Of a DNA stretch of 64,000 nucleotides, positions 1-10,612 are shown piece after piece. The stretch is from Leucothrix mucor DSM 2157 (GTDB lineage Bacteria > Pseudomonadota > Gammaproteobacteria > Thiotrichales > Thiotrichaceae): positions 2,803,501 through 2,867,500 of the forward strand of contig NZ_ATTE01000001.1 of the NCBI RefSeq assembly GCF_000419525.1. The letters run 5' to 3'. A program made the translations under genes and the position numbers. The stretch's first letter is position 1. The number at the start of each line of letters is the position of its first letter. The notes below the pieces were generated by a model, which was given only the letters and a program-made list of their open reading frames with translations, ran no database searches and had not been told where the DNA came from.

Positions 1-241
1 CTTCATCTAAAACCTCTGGAGGCAGATCAGAAAAGTCGCTGGGAAATGACAGGATATTGGTCGCGTAATCTTTCTCACGGTAGCTGTTATTCAACGACCG
101 CCCTTCTTCTGCACCCACAACACGCAGCACCGCAGAAGGAGTATCAAACTCCCCCTGATAGGCGCTAGCGGCACATTGTGTCAGCCATTCAAGATCAGGC
201 AGCTCCACCTGATCAGGGTTTTGAATTTCAAGCTGTAACAT
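1..241 (-). CDS. ybeY: Endoribonuclease / rRNA maturation factor YbeY (partial, N-terminal 80 residues)
   Basis: Reading down from an ATG at 241, the frame stays open to the window edge and gives about 80 residues starting [15 protein letters not shown]. The segment [15 protein letters not shown] is the hallmark of the UPF0054/YbeY family. The family is a zinc-dependent single-strand RNase used in 16S 3'-end maturation and ribosome quality control; the HxxxHxxxxxH zinc motif lies in the missing C-terminal half. The gene starts three bases after the ybeZ stop, which is the normal ybeZ-ybeY arrangement and implies co-transcription. Incomplete only because the window ends. Confidence 0.93.
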   Translation of the reverse strand, partial: MLQLEIQNPDQVELPDLEWLTQCAASAYQGEFDTPSAVLRVVGAEEGRSLNNSYREKDYATNILSFPSDFSDLPPEVLDE

Positions 242-244
242 CTA

Positions 245-1216
245 TCAGCTCCCAAACTCATCGTAGGCTTCTACAATGCGCTGTACCAAAGCATGACGCA
301 CAACATCTTTGGACTCAAAGAAGCAAAACTCAACCCCTTCAACGCCCTGCAGAATATTGGCAACGTGCTTTAATCCGGATGTTTGATGCTTCGGTAAATC
401 GATTTGCGTGATGTCGCCGGTTACTACTGCCGTCGAGCCAAAGCCCAAGCGCGTCAGGAACATCTTCATTTGTTCAACAGTGGTGTTTTGCGCCTCATCC
501 ATAATAATAAAAGAGTCATTCAAAGTACGTCCACGCATGTAGGCTAGCGGCGCAACCTCAATAACCTGCTTCTCGATGAGTTTATTCACCTTCTCAAAGC
601 CCATCATTTCAAACAAAGCGTCATACATAGGGCGCAGATACGGATCGACTTTTTGCGACAAGTCACCCGGTAAGAAACCAAGCTTTTCACCTGCCTCAAC
701 CGCGGGGCGCACTAAGATAATCCGGCGAACTTCATCGCGCTCCAACGCTTCAACCGCACAGGCAACCGCCAGATAGGTTTTACCGGTTCCCGCAGGACCA
801 ATACCAAAGCTCAAATCGTGGGTTTGTACCGCATGGATATAGCGATTCTGATTCGGTCCGCGACCTTTAATCACACCTTTCTTGGTACGAATGCTGGATA
901 GGCCGGGCGATTTACTGCGATCTTCGCCAGTAGACTCATGAAGGTGAAGGTGAATAGCCTCAGGGCTAAGCTCTTCACTCATGGTCAGTTGATACAGGTG
1001 CTGGATAAGGTCAACCGCACGATTAACGTTGGCAGGTAAACCGCTCACCGTAAATGCAGGTCCGCGATTACTAATCCCGACATCCAGGCCAGATTCTAGC
1101 TGGCGGAGGTGCTGGTCAAGCTGACCACAAAGATTCATTAGTCGGGCACTATCTGCCGGCTCTAAATCCACAGAAACTGAATGCAGCTCTGCAGTATCAT
1201 TATTTGAATTTTTCAA
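245..1216 (-). CDS. ybeZ: PhoH-like ATPase YbeZ
   Basis: A 323-residue PhoH-family P-loop ATPase. Walker A (GPAGTGKT) is near residue 141 and the Walker B-type DEAQN near 240, with the family motif RGRTLNDSFII just before it. The N-terminus (LEPADSARLMNLCGQ) matches the usual YbeZ start region. The frame begins at a TTG at 1216, since an in-frame stop lies a few codons upstream and the next ATG (codon 27) would delete conserved N-terminal sequence. A GGAG about 11 bases before the TTG is a plausible but distant ribosome site. YbeZ works with the downstream YbeY in rRNA processing; here it is separated from miaB by the nqr operon. Confidence 0.93.
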   Translation of the reverse strand: MKNSNNDTAELHSVSVDLEPADSARLMNLCGQLDQHLRQLESGLDVGISNRGPAFTVSGLPANVNRAVDLIQHLYQLTMSEELSPEAIHLHLHESTGEDRSKSPGLSSIRTKKGVIKGRGPNQNRYIHAVQTHDLSFGIGPAGTGKTYLAVACAVEALERDEVRRIILVRPAVEAGEKLGFLPGDLSQKVDPYLRPMYDALFEMMGFEKVNKLIEKQVIEVAPLAYMRGRTLNDSFIIMDEAQNTTVEQMKMFLTRLGFGSTAVVTGDITQIDLPKHQTSGLKHVANILQGVEGVEFCFFESKDVVRHALVQRIVEAYDEFGS

Positions 1217-1349
1217 ACAGTAAGGTTACTCCGTTAGGGTAAATATCAACTATTGTGTCGCTTAAGCATAATAGAAAGCGCGTCATAATGGGAATAGTCT
1301 ATTCGTTTATTTTACCTGATAAACCCACTTTCAGATGCCTTAAACCAAC

Positions 1350-1383
1350 AAAGGCACCAACCGCGTTAACAGTTAGTGCCTTT
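1350..1383 (-). terminator. Stem-loop terminator after nqrF
   Basis: Arms 1350-1361 and 1372-1383 pair over 12 bases with one G-U, leaving a 10-base loop. The hairpin lies 33 bases past the nqrF stop on the minus strand. The T tract after it is short and broken (GTTGGTTT), so termination may be partial with read-through into ybeZ. Confidence 0.6.
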
Positions 1384-1415
1384 GCTTAGATCACGTTAAG
1401 TGGATCAGACCGGGT

Positions 1416-2639
1416 TTAGCCCCCGAAATCATCCAACATAATGTTATCTTCTTCAACGCCAAGATCATCCAGCATGTCGATAACCGCCGCATTCATCATC
1501 GGTGGACCACACATGTAGAACTCACAATCTTCTGGAGCTTCATGGGTATTCAGATAGTTCTTGTACAAAATATCATGAATAAAGCCCGTGTAACCCGTCC
1601 AGTTATCTTCAGGTTGTGGGTCGGATAAGCCAAGATGCCAAGTGAAGTTTTCATGCTCAGCAGCCAACTTGTCAAACTCTTCAACATAGAACGCTTCACG
1701 TAAACTACGTGCACCGTACCAGAAGCTGATCTTACGCTTACTAGCCAAACGACCTAACTGATCGAAGATGTGTGAACGCATTGGCGCCATACCAGCACCA
1801 CCACCCACAAACACCATCTCAGCATCGGTTTCTTTCGCGAAGAATTCACCGAATGGACCAGAGATCACAACTTCATCACCTTCTTTCAGGTTGAAGATGT
1901 AAGACGACATGATACCAGCCGGAATATCCGTGCTTCCCGGAGGCGGAGTCGCGATACGAACGTTCAGCATGATAATGCCGCGCTCTTCAGGATAGTTCGC
2001 CATGGAGTAAGCACGCAATGCAGGCTCTTTCACATGTGACTCATAATCCCAGATCTTGAACTTGTCCCAGTCACCGCGGTACTGCTCTTCAATATCAAAC
2101 TCTTTGTATGACAAGTCATAGGCTGGAGATTCGATCTGAATATAACCACCCGCGCGGAAGTCAACATTCTCTCCCGTTGGCAGTTCCAGTACTAATTCCT
2201 TGATGAAGGTTGCTACGTTGTTATTTGAGCGAACTTTACAAGTCCACTTTTTAACACCGAACACTTCTTCAGGAACTTCGATTTCCATGTCTTGCTTAAC
2301 CGTTACCTGACAAGCCAGACGGTCGCCGTGAGCAGCTTGCTTACGGTTAATGTGTGCTTCTTCAACCGGTAGCAATGATCCGCCACCATCATGAATCTGT
2401 ACACGACATTGCGCGCAAGTACCACCACCACCACAGGCAGAAGCAACGAACAAGCCATTCTCAGATAAGGTACCAAGTAGCTTTCCACCAACCGGTACTT
2501 TGATCTCTTTCTCGCCGTTAATGCGCAGTGTAACGTCACCGTCTGGCACTAACTTTGAACGAGCAAACAGAATGACGTAAACCAGTGATATTACAATTAG
2601 GGTAAACAGCAGAATACCCAAGATAATTTCGAGTGCCAT
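1416..2639 (-). CDS. nqrF: Na+-translocating NADH:quinone reductase subunit F
   Basis: A 407-residue NADH-oxidising entry subunit of Na+-NQR. One N-terminal membrane helix (about 4-25) is followed by a plant-type [2Fe-2S] ferredoxin domain with ligands C69, C75, C78 and C110. An FAD-binding domain with RAYSMANYP (about 210) and an NAD(P)H-binding domain with [11 protein letters not shown] (about 275) and YMCGPPMM near the C-terminus follow. Electrons pass from NADH through FAD and the cluster to the membrane subunits, and the complex pumps Na+. Last gene of the nqrABCDEF operon, 12 bases after nqrE. No nqrM or apbE follows, although both usually do in gammaproteobacteria. Confidence 0.97.
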   Translation of the reverse strand: MALEIILGILLFTLIVISLVYVILFARSKLVPDGDVTLRINGEKEIKVPVGGKLLGTLSENGLFVASACGGGGTCAQCRVQIHDGGGSLLPVEEAHINRKQAAHGDRLACQVTVKQDMEIEVPEEVFGVKKWTCKVRSNNNVATFIKELVLELPTGENVDFRAGGYIQIESPAYDLSYKEFDIEEQYRGDWDKFKIWDYESHVKEPALRAYSMANYPEERGIIMLNVRIATPPPGSTDIPAGIMSSYIFNLKEGDEVVISGPFGEFFAKETDAEMVFVGGGAGMAPMRSHIFDQLGRLASKRKISFWYGARSLREAFYVEEFDKLAAEHENFTWHLGLSDPQPEDNWTGYTGFIHDILYKNYLNTHEAPEDCEFYMCGPPMMNAAVIDMLDDLGVEEDNIMLDDFGG

Positions 2640-2651
2640 GATTGCTGTCCC

Positions 2652-3248
2652 TTACAGTTGTACGCCGGAGAATGCCATGAAACCCATAGACATCAGACCG
2701 ACCGTAATAAAAGTAATACCCAGACCTTGCAGACCTTTAGGTACATCGCTGTACTTGAGCTTCTCACGCACACCCGCCAAGGCAACGATCGCTAACGCCC
2801 AACCCAGTCCACTAGAGATACCGTAAACCGCACTCTCGCCAAACGTGTAATCACGCTCAACCATGAACAGCGATCCACCAAGAATCGCGCAGTTAACCGT
2901 AATCAACGGCAGGAATACACCCAACGCGTTATATAAAGACGGCAGGTACTTATCCAGAATCATTTCCAGAATCTGTACCATGGCGGCGATAACACCGATA
3001 TAACTGATCAAACCCAAGAACGTCAGGTCAATACCTTGCAATAAGGCATTTTCCTTTAGGAAAACGTTCAGGATCAGGTTGTTAACCGGAACGGTGATTG
3101 CTTGTACAACTGCAACCGCGATACCCAAACCAATCGCCGTTTCAATCTTCTTAGAAAGTGCCAGAAAGGTACACATTCCAAGGAAGAACGATAACGCTAA
3201 GTTTTCTACGAATACCGCTTTAACAAATAAACTTAAATAAGCTTCCAT
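2652..3248 (-). CDS. nqrE: Na+-NQR subunit E
   Basis: A 198-residue membrane subunit with about six predicted helices, related to NqrD and RnfA. Motifs include [14 protein letters not shown] near residue 23 and [11 protein letters not shown] near 118; the cysteines in these half-repeats are the ones known in the family to bind an iron centre with NqrD. Its start codon abuts the nqrD stop (overlap at 3248), so translation is coupled. Length is typical for the family. Confidence 0.97.
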   Translation of the reverse strand: MEAYLSLFVKAVFVENLALSFFLGMCTFLALSKKIETAIGLGIAVAVVQAITVPVNNLILNVFLKENALLQGIDLTFLGLISYIGVIAAMVQILEMILDKYLPSLYNALGVFLPLITVNCAILGGSLFMVERDYTFGESAVYGISSGLGWALAIVALAGVREKLKYSDVPKGLQGLGITFITVGLMSMGFMAFSGVQL

Positions 3249-3919
3249 TAGTGTGCCTCCCCTGTGCTGTGCGCATGGGACTCATGAATTTTAAAGTCTG
3301 GCGCTTCATTTTGCTCAGGCTGCCAAGTACGGATTGCCCAAATCAACAAGCCGATGATGAAGAACGCACTCGGCGGCAACAGCAACAAACCGTTTGATTG
3401 ATACCAACCACCATCAGTAGTCAGCGGCATGATTTTGTAACCCAACAATGATCCGGAACCAAACAACTCACGGAAGAAGGCAACCACAACCAGTACTAAG
3501 CTATAGCCCAAACCGTTACCAATACCATCCAGGAAGCTTAAGCCGACCGGGTTCTTCATGGCATAGGCTTCAGCACGCCCCATAACGATACAGTTAGTGA
3601 TAATCAAACCAACGAATACCGACAGCTGTTTCGCCGTATCATAGGCAAAGGCCTTCAGTAGCTGATCAACCACGATTACCAACGATGCGATGATCGTCAT
3701 CTGCACGATAATACGAATACTACCGGGGATGTGATTACGGATCGCACTGATCGAAGCATTTGAAAATGCCGTAACCAGTGTTAATGCCATCGCCATCAAC
3801 AAGGCGGTCTTCATTGACGTAGTAACCGCCAGCGCCGAACAGATACCAAGGATCTGTAAGGTGATCGGGTTATTACCGATCAAAGGACCAAGTAAATTAT
3901 TTTTTGCTTCAGGGCTCAT
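3248..3919 (-). CDS. nqrD: Na+-NQR subunit D
   Basis: A 223-residue integral membrane subunit with about six helices, homologous to NqrE and Rnf[14 protein letters not shown] near residue 24 and [13 protein letters not shown] near 108 hold the cysteines placed at the NqrD/E iron site. It forms the core of the Na+ translocation pathway with NqrB and NqrE. It begins two bases after the nqrC stop, and its hydrophilic His-rich C-terminus runs straight into the nqrE start. Confidence 0.97.
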   Translation of the reverse strand: MSPEAKNNLLGPLIGNNPITLQILGICSALAVTTSMKTALLMAMALTLVTAFSNASISAIRNHIPGSIRIIVQMTIIASLVIVVDQLLKAFAYDTAKQLSVFVGLIITNCIVMGRAEAYAMKNPVGLSFLDGIGNGLGYSLVLVVVAFFRELFGSGSLLGYKIMPLTTDGGWYQSNGLLLLPPSAFFIIGLLIWAIRTWQPEQNEAPDFKIHESHAHSTGEAH

Positions 3920-3921
3920 GA

Positions 3922-4722
3922 TTAATTGCCTCCTGTTGCGCGAACTTTATTGAGATACGGTGCAAAGCCCTGATCACTCAGCCAGTAATGCAGCATGTTA
4001 GTGACACCACGGCTCGTCAGTGTTGCACCTGACAAACCATCAACTTGGTGAATAGCATTTGCATTGGCAGGATCAACCGCGCCTTTAACTACGTCGATCT
4101 TAATTTGACCGTCGTTGCCATAGACTTCCTTACCAATCCACTTAGCCTTCCAGTTTGGGTTATCAACCTCACCACCCAGACCTGGTGTTTCAGCGTGCTC
4201 GTAGTAGCCAAGGCCAACCACGGTTTTTGCATCACTTTCCAGAGCCAGGAAACCATACAGCGTAGACCATAGACCGTAGCCTTTGATCGGTAGAATGTAT
4301 GACTTCACGTTCTCGCCATCCATAACCAAATAAACAGACGCGTATTTCGCACGACGTTTAATGGAAGCAACATCGTATTGCTTAGGAATCAGCTCGCTTT
4401 GAGCAGGATCTGAAGACGCTTTACGTTGATCATAAGTCGCCGTATCAACATCAGTGACATACTCGCCGGTATCAACATCAACAATTCGCGTTTCGATTTG
4501 CTCAAACAACTCATCAACGGATTTGCCCGGTACCATCAAGCCTGCGATTTCCAGGATGTTACGCTTCTTATCAAACGCCTTGTTCTCTTCCTGCATCGGC
4601 TTTAGCGCAACTGCCGCAGCAGATACTAATACCGAACAGACTAAACAAGTCGCCAACGCCACAAACAGCGTTTTCTTCGTGCTGTCATTTGGCAGTGCCA
4701 AAATATCTTTAACCATACTCAT
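3922..4722 (-). CDS. nqrC: Na+-NQR subunit C (covalent FMN)
   Basis: A 266-residue subunit with one N-terminal membrane helix (about 17-37) and a large periplasmic FMN-binding domain. The flavinylation motif SGAT lies at 231-234 ([12 protein letters not shown]), so Thr234 is the expected FMN-phosphoester residue added by Apb[14 protein letters not shown] upstream is also typical of FMN_bind domains. It starts 4 bases inside the nqrB end (ATGA-type overlap, 4719-4722). The ApbE that must modify it is not in this window. Confidence 0.97.
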   Translation of the reverse strand: MSMVKDILALPNDSTKKTLFVALATCLVCSVLVSAAAVALKPMQEENKAFDKKRNILEIAGLMVPGKSVDELFEQIETRIVDVDTGEYVTDVDTATYDQRKASSDPAQSELIPKQYDVASIKRRAKYASVYLVMDGENVKSYILPIKGYGLWSTLYGFLALESDAKTVVGLGYYEHAETPGLGGEVDNPNWKAKWIGKEVYGNDGQIKIDVVKGAVDPANANAIHQVDGLSGATLTSRGVTNMLHYWLSDQGFAPYLNKVRATGGN

Positions 4723-5954
4723 GCTTGCTCTCCTGTCATCACACGCTTCGCACGGCGACGCACATTAGCGCGTACCACGAAGTAGTCAATCATCGGAGCG
4801 AAGATGTTAGAGAACAGAATCGCCAACATAATACCTTCTGGGAATGCCGGATTGATTACACGAATCAGTACCGTCATAAAGCCGATCAAACAACCGTAGT
4901 AGAAGCGACCGGTGTTGGTCATGGATGCAGATACGGGATCTGTCGCCATAAACATCATACCGAAGGCAAAACCACCCAGTACCAAGTGCCACCACCATGG
5001 CATTGCGAACATCGGGTTAGTATCACTACCAATCATATTGAACAGGAATGAAGTCGCCATCATACCCGCGAACACACCCAGCACGATGCGCCAGGAGGCA
5101 ATGCGAGTTGCCAGCAATACACCACCACCAATAAAGATAGCGAGTGTTGATGTTTCACCAATCGAACCTGGAATGGTTCCGACAAAGGCTTGCCACCAAG
5201 TAAATTGCTCTTGAACCGCTGCCATACCACCAGCTGCTGCTAAACCAAGTGCAGTTGCACCCGTGTAGCCGTCAACCGCTGTCCATACCGCATCACCAGA
5301 CATTGAAGCTGGGTAAGCAAAGTAAAGGAATGCACGACCAACCAAAGCTGGGTTCAGGAAGTTTTTACCGGTTCCACCAAACACTTCTTTACCGATAACC
5401 ACACCGAAGATGATACCAGCGCCCACCATCCACAATGGGATATCTGGTGGTAGAGTCAGAGAGTAAAGGATTGAGGTAACGAAGAAACCTTCATTAACTT
5501 CATGGCCACGAACCAGTGAGAACACCGCTTCCGCAATACCACCGACAATAAACGTTGTCAGGTAGATGGGAATGAAATACGTCATTCCGTGGAAGAAGTT
5601 CGCAAAGAAACTACCGGGATCATAGCCAATGCCGTTCAGGAAGAATCCACGCAGACCATCAATACTGGTTAAACCCAGTGTCTGCATCGCTTCATTGGCT
5701 TGTAAGCCCGTGTTAAAACACGCCATGAACATAATCGGGAACGTACACATCCACACATAACCCATCACACGCTTCAGATCGAGCGCATCACGGACGTGAG
5801 GACCACCAACAGTTTTGTTTGGCGGGCTGTAAAACAGTGTATCCACCATTTCATACAGCACATAGAACCGCTCATATTTACCGCCTTGGGTAAAGTGCGA
5901 CTCTGCGCCATCTAATAGCCGACGTAAGCGGCTAGGACTAGATGAACCTTTCAT
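4719..5954 (-). CDS. nqrB: Na+-NQR subunit B (covalent FMN, Na+ channel)
   Basis: A 411-residue membrane subunit with about ten helices, related to RnfD. The GYTGATALG motif near residue 235 carries the Thr that receives the second covalent [25 protein letters not shown] is also conserved in the family. NqrB holds the main Na+ path and the ubiquinone site. It overlaps nqrA by one base at 5954, so the operon is translated as a coupled series. Confidence 0.97.
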   Translation of the reverse strand: MKGSSSPSRLRRLLDGAESHFTQGGKYERFYVLYEMVDTLFYSPPNKTVGGPHVRDALDLKRVMGYVWMCTFPIMFMACFNTGLQANEAMQTLGLTSIDGLRGFFLNGIGYDPGSFFANFFHGMTYFIPIYLTTFIVGGIAEAVFSLVRGHEVNEGFFVTSILYSLTLPPDIPLWMVGAGIIFGVVIGKEVFGGTGKNFLNPALVGRAFLYFAYPASMSGDAVWTAVDGYTGATALGLAAAGGMAAVQEQFTWWQAFVGTIPGSIGETSTLAIFIGGGVLLATRIASWRIVLGVFAGMMATSFLFNMIGSDTNPMFAMPWWWHLVLGGFAFGMMFMATDPVSASMTNTGRFYYGCLIGFMTVLIRVINPAFPEGIMLAILFSNIFAPMIDYFVVRANVRRRAKRVMTGEQA

Positions 5955-7303
5955 TAGCCATCCCTCTCAATCAGTTCAAGACAAGCACGCAGTGCTGGGC
6001 CGTATTCATATTTGCCGTGGCAAACAAACGTACACAGCGCCAAATCTTCTTCATCCAACTCCATGCAGCCTAACTGCTTGGCCGCTTCAGTATCACGAAC
6101 CAATAAAGCACGTAGTAGCTGAGTAGGAAGAATATCCAGCGGCATCACATGCTCAAAGTTTCCGATTGGAACCATGGCACGTGGTGAACCGTTCTGAGTA
6201 CTGCTCATTGGGAATAATTGCTTGGTGCTCGACAAGGCGTTGACGAATACATTCATCACAGAGAACTTGTTCAGCGTTGGGTTAACCCAGTGCAATAACT
6301 GACGTGGCTCACCTTCTGCAATCACAGAAACCTGCACACTGTAACGGCCTAAGTAAGCACTCCAGCCAGCAGCACGGAAACCACCCAGCACAGAACCAGA
6401 GATCACACGTGCATCACCTGATTGCAGCTCACCAGCCACCAATTCAGAAGTGCAAGCACCCATGCGAACACGCAGTAAACGCGGGTTTCTCACCATTGGA
6501 CCAGCCAATGAAATGACACGATCAACACAACGACGGCCAGAGGTAAACAAGCTACCCAGCGCCATCACGTCTTGATAATTCATGTGCCACATTTCACGAT
6601 CAATGCCCGCAGGTTCGATCATGTGCATGTGAGTACCAACTAGGCCCGCAGGATGCACACCCGAGAAATCCCGAGGTAACACATTGCGAAGTGGGCTTTG
6701 TGGAATGTTTTTGCCCGTCTCGTGACACACATAAACGTGCCCGCTAGTCAGTTTTGACAATAGCGTAAGACCGTCTAAGAAGTCTTGCTCACGTTCAGCA
6801 ATGATCAGCGCAGGATCAGCCGCCAACGGGCTGGTATCCATCGCGTTCACATAGATATGAACGGGCTCGGCATCTGCTGCCGGTACCTTGCTGAATGGGC
6901 GTGTGCGAAATGCAGTCCAAGCGCCGGATTCCTGCATATTGCGACGGATCTCGGAAGCCTCAAGCTCATCAAGCTGACTTGCATCATACTTTGGTGAGTT
7001 GATGGACTCTTCGTTGTCATCCAGTTCAACAATAATTGACTGGAGAACACGCTTAGCACCACGGTTGATTGCAGACACGACGCCTGCCCCCGGTGAGGTG
7101 AAGTTCACACCAGGGTTTTTCTTATCAGTAAAGAGGGTTTGGCCAATCTTAACCTTATCACCTACCTTGACATGCATCGAAGGGCGTAGACCGTGAAAGT
7201 CCCGTCCAAGTAATGCTACCTTGGTAATTTTTGGTGATACTGAATCGATCGACTGTACAGGACGGCCCGAAATGGGAACGTCTAAGCCAGTTTCAATCTT
7301 CAT
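5954..7303 (-). CDS. nqrA: Na+-NQR subunit A
   Basis: A 449-residue peripheral subunit and first gene of nqrABCDEF. The N-terminus ([14 protein letters not shown]) and the region [15 protein letters not shown] near 217 are standard for NqrA. It carries the family's biotin-carboxyl-carrier-like fold and docks on NqrB at the cytoplasmic side. It follows miaB by only 43 bases on the same strand, so a dedicated promoter has little room; read-through from miaB or a promoter inside miaB is likely. Confidence 0.97.
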   Translation of the reverse strand: MKIETGLDVPISGRPVQSIDSVSPKITKVALLGRDFHGLRPSMHVKVGDKVKIGQTLFTDKKNPGVNFTSPGAGVVSAINRGAKRVLQSIIVELDDNEESINSPKYDASQLDELEASEIRRNMQESGAWTAFRTRPFSKVPAADAEPVHIYVNAMDTSPLAADPALIIAEREQDFLDGLTLLSKLTSGHVYVCHETGKNIPQSPLRNVLPRDFSGVHPAGLVGTHMHMIEPAGIDREMWHMNYQDVMALGSLFTSGRRCVDRVISLAGPMVRNPRLLRVRMGACTSELVAGELQSGDARVISGSVLGGFRAAGWSAYLGRYSVQVSVIAEGEPRQLLHWVNPTLNKFSVMNVFVNALSSTKQLFPMSSTQNGSPRAMVPIGNFEHVMPLDILPTQLLRALLVRDTEAAKQLGCMELDEEDLALCTFVCHGKYEYGPALRACLELIERDG

Positions 7304-7346
7304 CGTCTATTTTCACTCAAATATAGAAAGCTTAATCTGCCGACAA

Positions 7347-8720
7347 TTACGCCGGCTCCTTAGTGATAGGAGACATTTCACGCGCGTCATTTTCCACGGC
7401 AACAACCTCTCCCCTCAGAGAATTTCTGAAACTATCAGTAATCTTTACATCCACAAAGTTACCAATTAAACGTGGGTTTGCCACGAAGGTCACTGTGCGG
7501 TTGTTTTCTGTTTTACCGGATAACTCATTGGCATCTTTACGTGACACCCTTTCTACCAACACACGTTGAACGGTACCCAACATGTTCTGACTAATCTCGG
7601 TCGCCATCTCATTAATGCGAGTCTGCAGTCGTTGCAGACGTTCTTTTTTGACTTCTGCCGGAACATCATCGGCCAATGATGCGGCGGGTGTTCCGGGGCG
7701 CTGACTGTAGATGAAACTAAAGCTATGATCATAGCCCACATCTTCAATCAACTTCATGGTTGCTTCAAAATCCTGATCCGTTTCACCAGGGAAACCAATA
7801 ATGAAGTCTGACGAGATACTAATGTCAGGCCTAATCTCACGCAAGCGGCGCAATTTAGACTTGTATTCAATCGCCATGTGTCCGCGTTTCATTGCAGCCA
7901 GAATGCGGTCTGAACCACTCTGTACCGGCAAATGTAAATGGCTCACTAGCTCAGGCACTTCGCCATAAACACGAATTAAGCTATCGCTAAACTCAACCGG
8001 ATGAGAGGTAGTGTAACGAATGCGATCAATTCCATCAATCTGTGCAACGTAGGTAATTAACATGGCTAAGTCGGCCATCTCACCATTATGCATCGGACCG
8101 CGGTAAGCATTAACGTTTTGACCTAGCAGGTTAACCTCGCGCACACCCTGCTCTGACAATTGCACAACTTCAGCAATAATATCATCAAATGGGCGCGAAA
8201 TCTCCTCACCACGCGTATAAGGAACCACGCAAAATGTACAATATTTACTACATCCTTCCATAACTGAGACAAATGCTGATGGCCCATCTGCTTTTGGCTC
8301 TGGCAGGCGATCAAATTTCTCAATTTCAGGGAAAGAAACATCCATTACCGTTTTGTGGGTACGGCGGGTTTCGTTGATCAATTCTGGTAGGCGATGCAGG
8401 GTTTGAGGACCAAAAATGACATCAACAACCGGTGAGCGCTTACGAAGGTTATCGCCCTCCTGACTCGCTACACAGCCGCCAACACCAACAATTAAATTGG
8501 GATTTTTTTCTTTTAGTTTACGCCAACGCCCTAGCTGTGAATAAACTTTATCCTCAGCCTTCTCTCGAATTGAACAGGTATTTAGTAACAGTACGTCCGC
8601 TTGCTCCGGATCGTCAGTGAGCTCCAAGCCATCGGAGTCCTTCATAACCTCAGCCATTTTGGCTGAGTCATATTCATTCATTTGACAGCCGTGAGTCTGT
8701 ACGTAGATTTTGCCGGGCAT
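7347..8720 (-). CDS. miaB: tRNA-2-methylthio-N6-dimethylallyladenosine synthase MiaB
   Basis: A 457-residue radical-SAM methylthiotransferase acting on A37 of UNN-reading tRNAs. The N-terminal UPF0004 domain starts [16 protein letters not shown], with further cluster cysteines in LLNTCSIRE (about 50) and GCVASQ (about 83). The radical-SAM CxxxCxxC is CSKYCTFC near 157. A TRAM domain closes the protein (about 375-440). Length is normal. In most gammaproteobacteria miaB lies directly upstream of ybeZ; here the nqr operon separates them. Confidence 0.97.
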   Translation of the reverse strand: MPGKIYVQTHGCQMNEYDSAKMAEVMKDSDGLELTDDPEQADVLLLNTCSIREKAEDKVYSQLGRWRKLKEKNPNLIVGVGGCVASQEGDNLRKRSPVVDVIFGPQTLHRLPELINETRRTHKTVMDVSFPEIEKFDRLPEPKADGPSAFVSVMEGCSKYCTFCVVPYTRGEEISRPFDDIIAEVVQLSEQGVREVNLLGQNVNAYRGPMHNGEMADLAMLITYVAQIDGIDRIRYTTSHPVEFSDSLIRVYGEVPELVSHLHLPVQSGSDRILAAMKRGHMAIEYKSKLRRLREIRPDISISSDFIIGFPGETDQDFEATMKLIEDVGYDHSFSFIYSQRPGTPAASLADDVPAEVKKERLQRLQTRINEMATEISQNMLGTVQRVLVERVSRKDANELSGKTENNRTVTFVANPRLIGNFVDVKITDSFRNSLRGEVVAVENDAREMSPITKEPA

Positions 8721-8880
8721 AGTGTGACCTGTTTAGCGGTGAACAACATTTTAACCGCGGCATTATCTCGGATTGTGCGTACCTTGTAAATAAAGCCCGC
8801 ACAATACCCCACATTCCTAGCTTGAAATTGTACACTCCAAGGAGTATCCTGTTGTAAAATAAATAAAAAGAATGCAGATC

Positions 8881-9561
8881 ATGAAAAAACTAAGAATAAG
8901 ACACCTTGCAGCGTCAGTGCTTTTAATGAGCCAAAGCGCATTCGCTATGCCCAATTACTACGCAGTAAGCGGCGTTCCTGAAAATAGCACCATTACTTTA
9001 CGCGCCTGGCCTAGCCCAATATCAAAGCCATTAATGGCTATTCCTGCTACCTCTCCACCGATTGAAGCAACCGGCAAAAGCATTATGGTTAACAGCCAAC
9101 CTTGGCTGCAAATTAACTATCAAGAGCGCACCGGCTGGGTTGAAGCGGCTTATCTGGAGCCAACGACTGTTTCCGCATCTGAGCCGCAACAAGCAGCAAA
9201 CACAGCGCCGAATTATTTCACACCGCCAGAGGCTCAAGCACCTCAGGCCCAAGCCACCCAAGCTGAAATAGCAAATAATGCAGAAGTGTTTAGCTACGGG
9301 TCTCAACCCAATGCGCCGCAACCCTCACCAGTTAGCGCAGCCGCACCTGAGCAAAGCGAAAATATTAATGGGTATCCGTGGAGTGCGACTGCCGACACTA
9401 TTTATGATGACCCAAATGCAGATCGCAGAGCGTACCAGCCGAAACCAGCTGACACAGTGTATAGCGCACTAGCACCTGCAAGCGCTGAAAGAATTATCGA
9501 CCTGCGTGCTGAAAATATTGCGGGCAATCGCTATGAAAGCATTGAGCCGATAAATCAGTAA
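8881..9561 (+). CDS. Exported SH3-like domain protein of unknown function
   Basis: About 226 residues from ATG 8881 (an in-frame ATG at 8872 adds three residues). The signal peptide (MKKLRIRHLAASVLL... to AFA) should be cleaved before MPNYYAV. Residues about 25-85 resemble a bacterial SH3 fold (STITLRAWPSP...WLQINYQERTGWVEAAYL). The rest is Ala/Pro/Gln-rich low-complexity sequence with no recognised domain, probably an extended periplasmic linker. No clear Shine-Dalgarno precedes either ATG. Divergent from miaB; ends about 120 bases before the left terminator of the ssrA island. Function unknown. Confidence 0.7.
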   Translation: MKKLRIRHLAASVLLMSQSAFAMPNYYAVSGVPENSTITLRAWPSPISKPLMAIPATSPPIEATGKSIMVNSQPWLQINYQERTGWVEAAYLEPTTVSASEPQQAANTAPNYFTPPEAQAPQAQATQAEIANNAEVFSYGSQPNAPQPSPVSAAAPEQSENINGYPWSATADTIYDDPNADRRAYQPKPADTVYSALAPASAERIIDLRAENIAGNRYESIEPINQ

Positions 9562-9677
9562 TTCAGCTGAAGGGCTTCATTATTTGGGGTATCTCTGCGG
9601 ACAACTGCCAGATACCCCATCAAACACCCTACCCAGAACGATCCAAACTAAATTTACCTCATTTATTGCAGACGAAA

Positions 9678-9711
9678 AAAAACCCTTAAGGCTTTCACCT
9701 TAAGGGTTTTT
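9678..9711. terminator. Rho-independent terminator, probably the original ssrA terminator
   Basis: Perfect 13-bp arms at 9678-9690 and 9699-9711 around an 8-base loop. T-rich sequence follows on the plus strand and eight Ts on the minus strand, so it can act both ways. It ends the SH3-protein gene. Its position just outside the left att copy, and its likeness to the hairpin at 27012-27046, suggest it was the native ssrA terminator before the island inserted. Confidence 0.85.
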
Positions 9712-9732
9712 CATTTTCTGGTACCAGATGTG

Positions 9733-9753
9733 CAGTGTATTGGTGGGACGGCG
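9733..9753. repeat. Left attachment-site copy of the ssrA island
   Basis: The 14 bases CAGTGTATTGGTGG followed by GACGGCG match the ssrA 3' end at 27070-27091, with one base missing (GGTGG-GACGGCG against GGTGGAGACGGCG). Similarity continues outwards through a terminator hairpin to 9670 on this side and 27004 on the other. The tmRNA-like sequence stops after 9753, as expected where island sequence begins. Confidence 0.8.
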
Positions 9754-9772
9754 ACAACCGAACATAAATCCT

Positions 9773-9835
9773 AAGTTATTATTTTAAATAACTTTTAATT
9801 GTGGATAAATAACGATACCCCCAGCGATACCCCCA
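9773..9835. repeat. Left-end hairpin and tandem putative integrase arm sites
   Basis: Arms 9773-9780 and 9787-9794 form an 8-bp AT-rich hairpin. Two direct copies of GATACCCCCA follow at 9814-9823 and 9826-9835 (12-base period). The same 10-mer occurs inverted at 26916-26925 by the integrase start, with close variants at 26956-26965 and 26967-26976. Repeats near both ends of an integrative element are typical of arm-type integrase sites; binding is inferred. Confidence 0.55.
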
Positions 9836-9842
9836 CCTAAAA

Positions 9843-10391
9843 TTAAACCTTTAGCACGTTGTAAACACTGGCAACCGATACCCCAACCGCTGCTGCTATC
9901 TTTGGTTTGCTCATGCCTTGCGCCAACAATTCTAGAATTTCCGGCTTCTTAGCTTGCGCAGTTGGTTTGCGCCCGGTGTATGCTCCTTTTTCCTTTGCCG
10001 CCGCAATCCCTTCCAGCTGGCGTTCTTTGCGGATATTGGTTTCAAACTCTGCAAAGGTCGCCATCATGCCTAAGAATGCTTTGCCATGCGGTGTGCTGGT
10101 ATCTATGCTCTGATCCAGTACCTTTAAGCTGATCCCGCGATTTTCCAGATCATGCACAATGTTATGAAGGTCACGCGCCGAACGTGCAAGCCGGTCAATC
10201 TTGGTGATTACCAACACATCACCCTCCCGCATATACTCCAAACAATCGGCTAATGCTTCACGGCCTGCCGTAGTGGTTCCGCTCTGCTTTTCAGAGAATA
10301 CCTTTTTACAGTCGGCAGACTTCACCCGGTTTAGTTGGGTAGTGCTGTCCTGATCTAATGATGAAACTCTGACATAGCCGACTAATGACAC
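9843..10391 (-). CDS. Serine recombinase, resolvase/invertase family
   Basis: A 182-residue small serine recombinase. The catalytic N-terminal domain begins SLVGYVRVSSLDQD, with the nucleophile Ser in VRVSS near residue 10. KIDRLARSARDL (about 63) carries the conserved Arg residues, and the E-helix region FLGMMATFAEFE is also present. A C-terminal helix-turn-helix (MSKPKIAAAVGVSVASVYNVL) ends the protein. The start is a GTG at 10391, 8 bases after a good AGAAGG. Full length, so probably active. It sits at the left edge of the island, away from the tyrosine integrase. It may resolve dimers, invert a segment, or be left over from an earlier transposon. Confidence 0.93.
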   Translation of the reverse strand: MSLVGYVRVSSLDQDSTTQLNRVKSADCKKVFSEKQSGTTTAGREALADCLEYMREGDVLVITKIDRLARSARDLHNIVHDLENRGISLKVLDQSIDTSTPHGKAFLGMMATFAEFETNIRKERQLEGIAAAKEKGAYTGRKPTAQAKKPEILELLAQGMSKPKIAAAVGVSVASVYNVLKV

Positions 10392-10445
10392 TTCTAAAAC
10401 CTTCTAAATAGACTCTAAGAGGTTTTTAGAATACCCTCTAAAAAC
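10392..10445. promoter_or_regulatory. Repeat-rich region upstream of the serine recombinase; candidate res or operator site
   Basis: The upstream region holds several TCTAAA-type repeats and an imperfect inverted repeat (AGGTTTTTAGA at 10420-10430 against CCTCTAAAAAC at 10435-10445). Small serine recombinases usually bind inverted sites just upstream of their own gene, so this is the likely crossover or operator region. Confidence 0.4.
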
Positions 10446-10612
10446 TATAAAAACAACCCTATTTAGACTTGTTTAGACTACCTTAGAGCTATCTAACTAG
10501 GGTGTACCCTATTTATATGAAAACCAATTCAATTTCAGGAGGTACCAAAACGCCTAGAAGCCAACTATAGCAACGATGTAGAAAAATCCTATGTCGCGTT
10601 AAGTACCTTTGT

